This document shows positions 46,001 to 54,854 of a DNA stretch of 64,000 bases, piece by piece. Positions within the stretch are counted from its first letter, which is position 1. Each line of letters begins with the position of its first letter. Made by a program: the position numbers and the translations under genes. The notes under the pieces are model-generated. The model did no database searches. It saw only the letters and a program-made list of their open reading frames with translations, and was not told the origin of the DNA. The DNA comes from a bacterium UBP14_UBA6098. GTDB taxonomy: Bacteria; UBP14; UBA6098. The DNA is taken from positions 56,837-120,836 of the forward strand of contig DIWU01000026.1 in the NCBI GenBank assembly GCA_002428525.1, given 5' to 3'.

Positions 46001-49000
46001 TACGACATTCACCGCCTATTTCAACAGGGAGTATTTCCTCGAGATCATCTCGGATTACGGCACTTCTTGGGGTGGCGGTTGGTGGCCGGCAGGCGCGGTC
46101 GCGAACTTCGGCGTGCCGAGCATCGGGGATTCCGCCGGCGGAATCCGCTACACCTTCGTCCGTTGGGAGGGCACCGGCGTCGGATCATACTCCGGCACCG
46201 ATACCTCGGCCGATGTGACGATGAACAACCCGATTACCGAGCGCGCGATTTGGGAATCGCAGTTCAACCTCATCGTCACCTACACCGGAACCGACGGGCT
46301 GGTTCCCGGACAAAGCGGTTCCGGCTGGTATAACAGCGGAACATACCCGCTGATTGTGACGGATTCTATCCTCGGCGATGACGGCCCGGGCGATACGCTC
46401 CGCTACATCTTCGATCATTGGGAGAGCACACCGGCCGACGCCGCCTTCGGCGACGCTGGCAATGCCCGCACCGAGATATGGATGACTCGCCCCTACACCG
46501 CAACCGCGGTTTACCTCAGGCAGTGGCGCTTCACGGTGGAATCGACCGATTCCTCGCTTGGCTCGCCCGATCCGGCTATAGGCTCGCATTGGGTGACAGA
46601 GGGCACCTCGATTCACGCCGCAGTGACAAGCCCTGACGGAGGAAGCTACTGCACCGGTTATCTCGGCTATGGTAGCCTTTCAGACGGCTCTATTCCTTGG
46701 GCTGATTTCGTTATTAATAGACCTTCCGGAATCACATGGATGTGGGGCGACCAGTATATCTTTAATGTCACCAGCGATCCATATACTTGGGTTATGGATA
46801 TGGCCAGCCCTGTGCCGGCACGCGGTCTTTACTATTATGTTCCAATGACCGAACATACCTTCCAAGTTGATGAGTTCACACCGGACATGGGCGGCACAAG
46901 ATACCATTGCGTCGGTTGGACAGGCTCCGGCCCTGCGGCCGCGGGCGGCGACACGAACTGGGTTTCCTTGAGAATGACCTCCAGCGGCGAGATCCGCTGG
47001 CAGTTCACACGCCAGCTGAGGCTTGCAGTCTCCAGCGAACATGGCTTCCCCGACCCGACGGTCGGCGTCCATTGGTATGACGAATATACCGATGTCGATC
47101 CCAGTGTCGATCCGGTCGATGGAACATGGCGCTGTATCGGATATACTCTCTTTATCGGCGGTGTCCCAACCACAGGCCTTGGTTCCGCATTCGAACTCAG
47201 CATTGCAGTGCCCTGTAGCCTCAATTGGAACTGGGCAAGCGTCTGGGATGTCGAGAGTCTCTATGTCAACTCCTCCCATGGCCCAGTCGTTCCCGGTGCT
47301 GGCGTTTGGAACTATTTCATGCGCGATTCTCTTGTCACAGCTTTCGCGGCTCTATACGATATCTCCGCCGCAACTGAGGGCATTCAGTGGAAGTGCGTAG
47401 GCTGGACAGGCACCGGCGTCGTTCCGCCGATGGGCTATACCAATATTTGTTCGCTCACGATGGCCACTTCCGGAGTTATCACTTGGACATGGCAACCGCA
47501 ATACTTGGTTCATGTAGAATGCGCGAACGACAGCCCGCGGGTTTCGATCAACGGCGGTCTTACTTGGATGGCGCTCGATACTATCGGCGAAATCTGGGTC
47601 CCCGGCGGCGCGAGAGTCCTGATTGAAACCGATTATGTCGATACAATCCCCGCCTTTGGCGGCGGAGACAGTATAGTCTTCTGCGAGGGCTGGCACGGTG
47701 TCGGCTCTTGCCTCGACGGCCTCGACCGTAGCGATCTATCTTTAGATTTCTCGGCGACAAGCCCGTGTTCGGTCTTCTTCGACTGGTCGAGTCTCCTGAT
47801 TCCGCTCTATGTTTACTCATCGCACGATGATCCTATTCCCTCGGATACGACATACTGGATCCCCGGCTCGAGCGTGGATGCCTTCGTCACGACGCCGTCC
47901 TACGACGGGATCGATGGCGAGCGTTGGATTTGCGCCGGCTGGGAAGGCACGGGTAGTGTCCCGCGCTTTGGCGACAGGCCCTTCGTGCACTTCGAGATTT
48001 GGGACACATCGTCGATAACATGGCAGTGGAATCACGAATACCGCCTTAGAATCGACAGCTGGCCGACCTCCTACGATTCGCCCTTCCCGGCCGACGGCGA
48101 TCATTGGTATCCCGCCGGTGATTCGGTCTGGGGCAATGTCACAAGCCCGGTTTGGAGCGGCACCGATACGATGTATTGTATCGGCTTCGTCGGAACCGGC
48201 GCCGCGCCGGACACCTCGCCGCAGATCGATTTCGGCTTCAGGCTCGATCAACCCTCGGACATCACATGGCAATGGCTTCCGCGCGACAGCGTGAGGCTCC
48301 TGCGCGTTATTAGCCCTTACGATTCCCCGAGGCCCTACGGCCTCACTGCTTGGCCGATATGCCGCCATGTGAGCGCGACGGTCGATCCGTTCGTGATGCT
48401 CGGCCACGACAGAATCGATTGTATCGGCTGGCGCGGGTTGGGAAGTGTTCCTCCGGTCGGCACGACAAACAGCGTTGATTTCAATATCTGCGAGGACTCA
48501 CAACTCCAGTGGGAATGGTCAACCGTGTTCTTCTTCGAGGTCCAAAACCCCGGAGACTACGGCGACCCCGAACCGGACGAGGGAACCTACACTTACAGCG
48601 CCGGCGCTTACATCAGCGGCGAGATGCGGAACCATCCCTTCTGGACCGGCACGGATACGATGTTCTGCGTCGGCTACAACGGCTGGGGCAACCTGCCGCC
48701 GGACAATCCGCACACCGACTTCGAGTTCTACATCACGATGAACTCCGGTCTGCAATGGCGCTGGAGCAATATCGCGTTCCGGTTAACGGTTAACAGCGCC
48801 TATGGAACACCATGGCCGCACGGGACGACATATTGGGTTCCGGGGGATATATGCGACAGCGCGACGGTTGATCATTTGGTTCTTGTCTCCCCCGATATTC
48901 GCGCGCGTTGTGTCGGTTGGACGGGCACGGGCTGTGTGCCGGCCTCGGGCGACACGAATATCATTCGGACGATTCGCATGATCTCCGACGGGACAATCAC

Positions 49001-51068
49001 ATGGAACTGGGAACTCCAATACGCCTTCGACGTCACGAACGAGGGCCCGGGCGCTCACGGCTACGACACCCCTGTTCCGCTTCCGGGAACCTACTGGTTC
49101 GAGGACGGCGACACTGTTGTGGCGTATATCTCCACCAACCCTGTTTGGTCGAGTGTTTATGCCGACAGCGCCTACTGTATCGGAATGACGGGAACGGGAA
49201 GTGCGCCGATTTGGAGCCCGCAGGACTCGATCCAATTCATTATCCATGAGCCGAGCGTGTGTAACTGGCACTGGCTTTGGGCGGATACTGTTGCAAGGCT
49301 CACTGTCGAAAGCGAGCACGACTCCCCGACACCTTGGGGAACGACCTATTGGCCGCTATATGCAATGGTCGTCGCCACTGTCGATCCGTTCGAAGAGGTT
49401 GACAGCGTCAGCCGCTATTTCTGCACCGGCTTCGATATTATTGGCGCTGTCGATTCGTCCGATTCGTTCACCTTCATCGATTTCATCATCGATACCCATA
49501 CGACGCTCGTGTGGAACTGGGACGGTCAATTCTTCCTTACCTTACTATATGATGATCTCAGCATTCCACCCGAATTCGAGGGCGGCGGCTGGTATCAGCA
49601 GGGCGACACGGCCTTCTTCCAGTGCGAGACTCCTGTTTTCGATTTGGGAATCTGGAATGGCTTTGTTTATTGGGAGATCGAACCGGAGACCGCGGTTCAC
49701 GGCGACAGCCTGATATTCCATAGTTGGGTGATTATGGACGAACCGGTTTACGCTACTGCGAATTATGCTCCGGCTATCTCGGTTCAGGTGTTGAAGATAC
49801 CCGAGATCAACGATGACGGATGGATCTCGGTGGATGACATTCAGTATGATTCCACCGCTATCTACTCGAGCTATTGGGGTCTCGGCAGTTATCACGACCT
49901 CTTGGTTCCCGAGGTGGATTCCACGGCCGCCGGCCAGCGGTTCAATTTCGCGAGATGGTCGGACGGCCTCCCGATCGGCCATCGCGTCGGGCCTATTACC
50001 CCCGCGGACACGAACTGGAGCGCCTTCTATACTACTCAGTATATGGCCGTCGTTTCAAAGACACCGCCGCACACTTGGGGCTTCATCTATGCCGACGGCG
50101 ACACTCATTACGACACCTCGGCCGAGTTCTTCTGGTGGTCACCGGGCCCGCCGCACCATATCGGTGTTTCGACTCCGGATTCCAGCGTCGTTCCCGAGAG
50201 CGATACAATGCGCTATTTCTTTAAGCATTGGACATTCATGACCGATCCGACGCCCATCGATACGCTTCCGTTCATCACGACGGACACAATCTCCGGGCCT
50301 GTTTCGTATCGCGCTCATTACGATCCGAAGATACTCGTTCGCCTTCAGAAAGAACCGCCGCATCCCTACGGCTTCCTTACTATCGATTCCGACACTATTC
50401 GCGATGTATCGAGCTACGATTATTGGATGAACTCCGGATCGAGCGTTTATATCGGGGCCAGCGAATTCGACATCGTCGATTACCCGGATATAACCGACTC
50501 GGTTTGGATGTTCAATTTCTGGAGCGATGCCGGCGATATTGTTCACGAGGTCGGCCCGATCACTGCGCCTGCGACCTATACGGCATATTATGACGTAGAT
50601 ACCGTGATTCTCGCCTTCGGGCTGAGACCGAGCATCTGGGATATCGGGGACATTTATATCCTCGAGACGGCAACCATGCTTGATACTCAGGTCATCGTTT
50701 TCGAGAATATGGGTAATGTGCCGCTCGATTTGGGCTTTGTTATGAGGGACACGGGGCCGTGGACAGCCGGTGTGACTCGCGGAACGAATAAATTCGCTCT
50801 GTATGTTCATATCGACGACATGCCGACACCTCCGACGACCTTCAGCCCTGTTCGCGATTGGGTTAAGGACGATCTGATTAACTGGGCTACAAACGGCACC
50901 GCTGGAAGATTCGGCCCGTTGGGTGAGAATGTTCTGCCGCCGCCGTACACGGGAACCGACATCAAAGAGAACATCTGGATGCAATTCCTCAGCCCGAGCT
51001 CGAGTCCGGCGGGATACGGCGCTGAGACGCTTGTGCTGACCCTTTACGCAAAGTATCATATGCCGTGA
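43074..51068 (+). CDS. Giant exported repeat protein 2, paralogue of giant 1
   Basis: Exported protein of 2664 aa from ATG 43074 (G-rich RBS; an in-frame GTG at 43047 is less likely). Signal sequence ARFVLIIALALVVVGSVFA. Same layout as giant 1: pro-region with ARPTPPAPD; Asp-box propeller (FSKSTDGGSTW near 172, SNTGGASF, SSDRGVTW near 444); a Trp/Tyr-rich middle; twelve tandem ~83-aa units (about 1153-2149); InlB-B-like modules (FARWSDG, FNFWSDAGD); and a C-terminal domain (IWDIG, VFENMGNVPLDLGF, GTNKFALY, FGPLGENV, IWMQFLSPSSS). Odd feature: a very hydrophobic stretch (ASLAVMIILIILFEGLPPF, about residue 305) inside the propeller. Likely surface structure; function unknown. Confidence 0.88.
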   Translation: MLNRARFVLIIALALVVVGSVFAVESSDDPYEIKTANYARKHAGTSNKVIVTSPDYQRPKNITEKMIENGLTRFELPDPREFPQEAAAFLPELPPAPMVFAPSRSMPHSARPTPPAPDTPGSDLRFRSDDILVSIPSTNAQRQPHCVTGDDGVIYAVWGQATSTGVNAIMFSKSTDGGSTWSTAIAVDAVGTNYSPRVAVWGTGASARVHVVYNYVDWHTYDYYDTSGTYLYTDTVQEGDVYYCRSNTGGASFGSFQSIANRDLDLIILHFNYDEGGAGVCVDPTGNVAVTYYSQADEGHIASLAVMIILIILFEGLPPFWLEYTWYISCMRGSNNHGGSFNSEHRIVSEWFMDNSLIGADVEGSGTSAILHCVYTATGVLSLGSASAWYKQVQDPFFSPSTRYDNYVGDGYAIPSGVAVDIYGNPRVGLTSSSSYGGDVWYTFSSDRGVTWPVPVPVAISSNDEWEPRIRLDEAQNTFLVWSDERHIDTDIYCVWSEDGITLRTDQHKVNQHPGSFDQLWPGMGLYLSDTTRRLDVVWWDTWSDVNGDIYYNGANWWRTNLNVVLHDTLVNPMGGTLTITYTSMDVLITREISTGYHIIYHDPGTEICLDRISSGSNTVERWIYSETEDFCVTPPVPGNTYTLIYYDQYNTTFTTEIGNPPACTVTSIPSMTFTYEYFALTQVGFTDFVHWANVRGEYNYTPAVPSDPAATERWFCPEPTGLVLAPTVAPLYYYQYKATFNDPRRMNDPECTHAVPHFSLLQRWMGGTNLRGTTVLRDWADCGSVYEYEDPKSITSRQRWDITSDATGVVTGLGPYTPLAYHQWMPNITLIGPYLPENPTYCETLYVGGTRTAEANLAALYAPWADCGSPLWMGEFTSLGWVARDPRVFDPVISDFNAIIRYGNVVTVVIQNDFGYGYVVGDVDTVTSGFPIGWAPSTDHNICAISPQVFGFTRFVFDHWSDGGDTCHDVFPISDTTFTAYFNREYFLEIISDYGTSWGGGWWPAGAVANFGVPSIGDSAGGIRYTFVRWEGTGVGSYSGTDTSADVTMNNPITERAIWESQFNLIVTYTGTDGLVPGQSGSGWYNSGTYPLIVTDSILGDDGPGDTLRYIFDHWESTPADAAFGDAGNARTEIWMTRPYTATAVYLRQWRFTVESTDSSLGSPDPAIGSHWVTEGTSIHAAVTSPDGGSYCTGYLGYGSLSDGSIPWADFVINRPSGITWMWGDQYIFNVTSDPYTWVMDMASPVPARGLYYYVPMTEHTFQVDEFTPDMGGTRYHCVGWTGSGPAAAGGDTNWVSLRMTSSGEIRWQFTRQLRLAVSSEHGFPDPTVGVHWYDEYTDVDPSVDPVDGTWRCIGYTLFIGGVPTTGLGSAFELSIAVPCSLNWNWASVWDVESLYVNSSHGPVVPGAGVWNYFMRDSLVTAFAALYDISAATEGIQWKCVGWTGTGVVPPMGYTNICSLTMATSGVITWTWQPQYLVHVECANDSPRVSINGGLTWMALDTIGEIWVPGGARVLIETDYVDTIPAFGGGDSIVFCEGWHGVGSCLDGLDRSDLSLDFSATSPCSVFFDWSSLLIPLYVYSSHDDPIPSDTTYWIPGSSVDAFVTTPSYDGIDGERWICAGWEGTGSVPRFGDRPFVHFEIWDTSSITWQWNHEYRLRIDSWPTSYDSPFPADGDHWYPAGDSVWGNVTSPVWSGTDTMYCIGFVGTGAAPDTSPQIDFGFRLDQPSDITWQWLPRDSVRLLRVISPYDSPRPYGLTAWPICRHVSATVDPFVMLGHDRIDCIGWRGLGSVPPVGTTNSVDFNICEDSQLQWEWSTVFFFEVQNPGDYGDPEPDEGTYTYSAGAYISGEMRNHPFWTGTDTMFCVGYNGWGNLPPDNPHTDFEFYITMNSGLQWRWSNIAFRLTVNSAYGTPWPHGTTYWVPGDICDSATVDHLVLVSPDIRARCVGWTGTGCVPASGDTNIIRTIRMISDGTITWNWELQYAFDVTNEGPGAHGYDTPVPLPGTYWFEDGDTVVAYISTNPVWSSVYADSAYCIGMTGTGSAPIWSPQDSIQFIIHEPSVCNWHWLWADTVARLTVESEHDSPTPWGTTYWPLYAMVVATVDPFEEVDSVSRYFCTGFDIIGAVDSSDSFTFIDFIIDTHTTLVWNWDGQFFLTLLYDDLSIPPEFEGGGWYQQGDTAFFQCETPVFDLGIWNGFVYWEIEPETAVHGDSLIFHSWVIMDEPVYATANYAPAISVQVLKIPEINDDGWISVDDIQYDSTAIYSSYWGLGSYHDLLVPEVDSTAAGQRFNFARWSDGLPIGHRVGPITPADTNWSAFYTTQYMAVVSKTPPHTWGFIYADGDTHYDTSAEFFWWSPGPPHHIGVSTPDSSVVPESDTMRYFFKHWTFMTDPTPIDTLPFITTDTISGPVSYRAHYDPKILVRLQKEPPHPYGFLTIDSDTIRDVSSYDYWMNSGSSVYIGASEFDIVDYPDITDSVWMFNFWSDAGDIVHEVGPITAPATYTAYYDVDTVILAFGLRPSIWDIGDIYILETATMLDTQVIVFENMGNVPLDLGFVMRDTGPWTAGVTRGTNKFALYVHIDDMPTPPTTFSPVRDWVKDDLINWATNGTAGRFGPLGENVLPPPYTGTDIKENIWMQFLSPSSSPAGYGAETLVLTLYAKYHMP
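46530..49520 (+). repeat. Twelve-unit protein repeat array in giant 2
   Basis: Twelve units of about 83 codons of the same kind as in giant 1: a P.G..YW..G box, a C.GW.GTGS.P core and a closing ITW.W. Examples of the core: CVGWTGTGVVPPMG, CAGWEGTGSVPRFG, CVGWTGTGCVPASG. Units again tend to alternate in two sub-types. Some are degenerate (the fifth and twelfth). Confidence 0.82.
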
Positions 51069-51102
51069 TCGGGTTTTAGCGCAACATACAAAAAAACCAT
51101 GG

Positions 51103-51139
51103 GACCTCCCCGCCCCATTTGGAGCGGGGAGGTCGTTTT
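51103..51139 (+). promoter_or_regulatory. Stem-loop joining giant 2 terminator and RBS of the next gene
   Basis: An 11-bp stem GACCTCCCCGC (51103-51113) / GCGGGGAGGTC (51124-51134) is followed by GTTTT. It can act as a weak terminator for giant 2. Its 3' arm contains GGGGAGG, the RBS for the gene starting at 51143, so the fold would hide that RBS. Confidence 0.65.
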
Positions 51140-51142
51140 AAA

Positions 51143-53242
51143 ATGAACGGTCAAAGGGTCTTCAATTTTACCGCGATTGCGGTGCTTTATGGATTTTGTG
51201 TCTCGATCGCGTTCTCGATTGTTGCGGTCGAGTTCTTTGTCGGTCTGCTTTTCATTTTATGGATGATAAAGATTTATCTCGCCGACGGCGGGCTTATCAC
51301 AAGCTCGAAGCTGTCGGTTTTTTTAACGATCCTCATGATATTGCGTGTGGTTTCGGTGGCGCAATCGATCGACAGGCCGGATTCGATTCTGACACTGGGG
51401 AAGCTCCCATTGGTTCTCGTGATGTTCCCGATCAACTCGCTATTCGACAGGAAGACACTCGAGCGGGCTGTTTTGGTTTTCCTGATTGCGATCGGCCTCA
51501 GCTCGGTGTTAGGTAGCTTCAAAGTGATTTTCTTCGACCTCGACCGCGCCAGAACGACCTATGGCGGATACACCGGTCTTTCCCTTCAGCTTGTTATCGC
51601 CGTGAATTTCGGCCTATACTTGCTCTTGAAGGAACCCAAGCGCTTGAACTGGATTTTTGCCCCGCTTTTAGCGATTCTCTTCGTTGGCCTTTTCGCGACC
51701 TTCGCGCGAACACAGTGGATTTCCGCGCTGATAAGCTGTTCTTTAGTTTTCGCCCTTCTGCGCCCGCGAATGATCTACTATTGGATAACGGCAATAATTG
51801 CCGGCGTTTTGTTGATGCCCCAAAAAGTCATGCTTCGAGTTCTCGACACCTTCCACTTCGGCGGCGATAGTTCTCGCTTGGCGCTATGGCGCGGCAGTGC
51901 GGGGCTACTCGACGAGCTACCCCTGTTTGGCTTTGGGCCGCGGACATTCAACGAGGTTTTTCCCGCAGAGGCCATGTGCGATTTGCTCGACAAATCGGTT
52001 TGGAATTATCACAACGATTTTCTTCAGATCGCCATCGAATCGGGGTGGATCGCCTTCGCGGCTATATTCGCCCTGTATGTGGCGGTTTTTGTCCTTCTAA
52101 TAAGAGCGATCCGTGCCGGCGATTCGCTGAAAATCACCGCGGGATCGGCGCTTGTTGGGCTTTTTTTTAGCTCGCTTTTCAACGGCGTGTTTTTCGACCC
52201 GATGGTTATGCCGGCAATCGCGCTACTTTTCGCGATCATCGGGAAAAGGGACGATTTTTCGCCGAAGTCGGGCGATAGGATTCTGCTCGTTCGGCTCGAT
52301 AAGATCGGGGATGTCGTTCTGACAACCCCGATGGCCGGCGCGATCAAGTCGCGATTCCCGGGGGTTCGCGTCGATATGGCGGTGAGAGCGATACCCGCAC
52401 CGGTCGCCGCGATGAGCGCGCATACCGATGAGATCTTCGTTGCGCCTGATTCGGTTTTCGAGTTCGCCAAAGAGATAAAAAGGCGAAAGTATTCGGCTGT
52501 GGTTTCTGTTCATCCGGAATTTGGCTCGGCGCTCGCCCCTGTCCTCGCGGGCGTTCCGGTTCGGATTGGAACCGAGTTCAGGTTATGGTCGCCCTTACTT
52601 TTCACTCATAGGGTTTTGCGGCATAAGAATCCCCTCAAGCATGAGTCGGTGCTCAATGCCGAATTGATCGAATTCATGGGGATCGACCCTGTCAAGCTCC
52701 CTCCGCCTGAGCTGATCCCACCCGAGGATAAGAATACTGCAGGTTCGAGCGGTCATGCTGTCGGTTTTCACCCCGGAAGTGGCGGGTCGGCGCTGAGATG
52801 TCCCGCGTCGATACTCGGTGAGGCCGCGCGCGGGCTTCGCGAGGAGGGCTATTCGATAGTCCTGACCGGCGGCCCGGACGACAGCGAATTTGTGGCGGAG
52901 TTTTTAGGCCACTGCGGCCCTGTCGATCTCGACCTCGCGGGAAAGACCGACCTCGAAGATCTTGTAAAAAATATCGCCCGATGCGAAGTTTTTGTTGCGC
53001 AAGGCACCGGTCCTTTGCATATTGCGTGTGGAATCGGTGTTCCGGTGGTCGGAATTTTCCCGCCGAGCCTTAGAACCGGCCCGAGAAGATGGCATCCGAT
53101 AGGTGCCGCTTATAAGATTGTTCAACCGGAACTGCCCGAATGCAAAAGATGCACGGGGAATAGGTGTCGGCATTTTAATTGCATGAGCACTATACGACCA
53201 AAAACAATAATCGAAGCCGTGAAGGAGTTGTCAGTTGTTTAA
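51143..53242 (+). CDS. O-antigen ligase/polymerase-like protein fused to GT9 glycosyltransferase
   Basis: A 699-residue two-part protein. Residues ~1-375 are a Wzy/WaaL-like membrane domain with about ten to eleven helices and the periplasmic motif GFGPRTFNEVFP...YHNDFLQIAIESGW. Residues ~380-699 are a family 9 glycosyltransferase (heptosyltransferase type): ILLVRLDKIGDVVLTTPMAG, VGFHPGSGGSALRCP, VLTGGPDDSEF, VAQGTGPLHIACGIGVPVVGIF. One polypeptide would thus add sugars to, and ligate or polymerise, surface glycan. Start ATG 51143 follows GGGGAGG. The end overlaps the next gene by eight bases. Consistent with an LPS-bearing cell (lptBC). Confidence 0.85.
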   Translation: MNGQRVFNFTAIAVLYGFCVSIAFSIVAVEFFVGLLFILWMIKIYLADGGLITSSKLSVFLTILMILRVVSVAQSIDRPDSILTLGKLPLVLVMFPINSLFDRKTLERAVLVFLIAIGLSSVLGSFKVIFFDLDRARTTYGGYTGLSLQLVIAVNFGLYLLLKEPKRLNWIFAPLLAILFVGLFATFARTQWISALISCSLVFALLRPRMIYYWITAIIAGVLLMPQKVMLRVLDTFHFGGDSSRLALWRGSAGLLDELPLFGFGPRTFNEVFPAEAMCDLLDKSVWNYHNDFLQIAIESGWIAFAAIFALYVAVFVLLIRAIRAGDSLKITAGSALVGLFFSSLFNGVFFDPMVMPAIALLFAIIGKRDDFSPKSGDRILLVRLDKIGDVVLTTPMAGAIKSRFPGVRVDMAVRAIPAPVAAMSAHTDEIFVAPDSVFEFAKEIKRRKYSAVVSVHPEFGSALAPVLAGVPVRIGTEFRLWSPLLFTHRVLRHKNPLKHESVLNAELIEFMGIDPVKLPPPELIPPEDKNTAGSSGHAVGFHPGSGGSALRCPASILGEAARGLREEGYSIVLTGGPDDSEFVAEFLGHCGPVDLDLAGKTDLEDLVKNIARCEVFVAQGTGPLHIACGIGVPVVGIFPPSLRTGPRRWHPIGAAYKIVQPELPECKRCTGNRCRHFNCMSTIRPKTIIEAVKELSVV

Positions 53243-53915
53243 AGCGCAGTTTACAGCGCTTGGCGATAGTCAAGCCGTCGCCTTGATGATATGCGAAAAG
53301 AAGCCGAAAGATCTCGTCCCCGAGGGACTGGATAGGTCTGAGATCGAACTGCCGAGCGAACCGCTCGTGCTTCAGCAGGTGCATGGCGGAACCGTTCACT
53401 ATATCGACTCGGTCAAGGTGACCGAGGAAACCCGCGGGGCCTTTGGCGACGGCCTCGTTGTCACCTATCCCGGAATCGCGGTCGGTGTTTTCACCGCCGA
53501 TTGTATTCCGCTTATTATTTACGACCTCACCGGGAAATGCGCCGCAGTCGTTCACTGCGGCTGGAAACCGGTCGCCACCGGTATTATCGATAACGCAATG
53601 TCCTTTATCTTGAACACCGATGGAGTTCGACCCGAGAATCTCCGTTTCGTGATGGGGCCGGGAATCCTCGGCGACGAATACGAGGTCGGGCCGGAGGTTG
53701 CCAATCGCTTCCCCGAGTCGTCGAAGAGGGTTGCAGAGGACAAATTTTTACTCGACCTTCCCGCGGAAATCGCGCGGAGGATAAGCAACCACGGCATCCC
53801 CTCCACCGCAATCATCACGACGAAGATATCGACCTATAAGAACCAATGGCTCCCGAGCTATCGTCGAGAGGGCGATTCCGCGGGTAGAATACTCACGATG
53901 GTGTGGCTCACTTAG
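53235..53915 (+). CDS. YfiH/PgeF-family polyphenol oxidase-like (DUF152) protein
   Basis: Member (226 aa) of the Cu/Zn-binding YfiH family, variously described as polyphenol oxidase (laccase-like), purine nucleoside phosphorylase or peptidoglycan-editing factor. Metal-site motifs are present: QQVHGGTVHYI (His), TADCIPLIIYD (Cys) and AVVHCGWKPVATGIIDNAM (His). Start TTG 53235 overlaps the previous stop, with AAGGAG upstream. Its last bases overlap the convergent mrp gene by eight bases. Confidence 0.85.
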   Translation: MFKAQFTALGDSQAVALMICEKKPKDLVPEGLDRSEIELPSEPLVLQQVHGGTVHYIDSVKVTEETRGAFGDGLVVTYPGIAVGVFTADCIPLIIYDLTGKCAAVVHCGWKPVATGIIDNAMSFILNTDGVRPENLRFVMGPGILGDEYEVGPEVANRFPESSKRVAEDKFLLDLPAEIARRISNHGIPSTAIITTKISTYKNQWLPSYRREGDSAGRILTMVWLT

Positions 53916-54759
53916 ATTCGAGCCGCGAACTAATCTTTTCGACGATTCCCATCATCGCTTCGCGCGAAAGACTTTCTTTTTGGCTTAAAACGAAGGGTTT
54001 GCCATCGTCGGAGGCGGCCATGACCGCCGGCTCGAGGGGGATCTTGCCGAGAAAATCGATGCCCATCTCCTCTGCGGCGGAAGCGCCTCCCCCGGATTTG
54101 AATATCTCGGTGATCTCGCCGCAATGCGGGCAAACAAAACCGCTCATATTCTCGACAATCCCTAAAACCGTCACGCCAAGCTGGCGGGCAAAGGAGATCG
54201 TCCGGCGAGCATCCATCAGGGCAACCGATTGCGGCGTCGTCAAAATAACCGCGCCGTCCATATCGGGAAGGCGTTGGATCACGCTCAACGGCTCGTCGCC
54301 GGTGCCCGGGGGGGAATCGATGACGAGATAATCAAGCTCGCCCCAGTTCACCTCGCTGAGGAATTGGTCGATAGCCTTCATCTTCATGGGGCCGCGCCAA
54401 ATCACCGGTGCATCGGCTTCCATAAGAAGCGAGGCCATTGTAATAACCTTGACTCCACCGGCCTCGATCGGTTCGATTAAACCGCTTTCGTTGGAAAAAA
54501 GCCTCGACTCGCCGATACCGGTCATCTTGCCGACACTCGGGCCGTGCAGGTCGATATCCAAAAGCCCGACCCTCTTGCCCAAAGAGGCGAGACCGAAGGC
54601 CAAATTCACCGCAAAGGTCGATTTCCCTACTCCGCCCTTCCCGGAAAGAACGATTATTTTATGGCGGATATCCTTCATCATTCGAGCGATAGTGAACTGC
54701 GCCTCGATCGAGTTCTGATGGGCGCTTTTGCCCTTATCGACTTCAGTTTCAGTCTTCAT
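53908..54759 (-). CDS. mrp: Mrp/NBP35-family iron-sulfur carrier ATPase
   Basis: P-loop ATPase (283 aa) that carries [4Fe-4S] clusters to apo-proteins. Deviant Walker A GKGGVGKST at about 40-48, LLDIDLHGPSVGKM, YLVIDSPPGTGDEPLSV, and the cluster-binding CPHCG (CxxC) near residue 210. The DUF59 domain found at the N-terminus of long Mrp proteins is missing, so this is the short form. Plausible supplier for the many FeS proteins encoded here. Tail-to-tail overlap with the YfiH-like gene. Confidence 0.92.
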   Translation of the reverse strand: MKTETEVDKGKSAHQNSIEAQFTIARMMKDIRHKIIVLSGKGGVGKSTFAVNLAFGLASLGKRVGLLDIDLHGPSVGKMTGIGESRLFSNESGLIEPIEAGGVKVITMASLLMEADAPVIWRGPMKMKAIDQFLSEVNWGELDYLVIDSPPGTGDEPLSVIQRLPDMDGAVILTTPQSVALMDARRTISFARQLGVTVLGIVENMSGFVCPHCGEITEIFKSGGGASAAEEMGIDFLGKIPLEPAVMAASDDGKPFVLSQKESLSREAMMGIVEKISSRLESK

Positions 54760-54854
54760 TTAACCTCCAATCGACGCAATATAGGCAATTTCTCATTTGA
54801 AATCAAGGTCTATCCACTCGCGAAGAACAATTGGCATCGTTTGAACTCGATCGG

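Noticed and set aside
39091..49520. Regular repeats considered as a CRISPR array or DNA satellite
   Set aside because: Repeats are at protein level, inside open frames, diverged at DNA level and without spacers.
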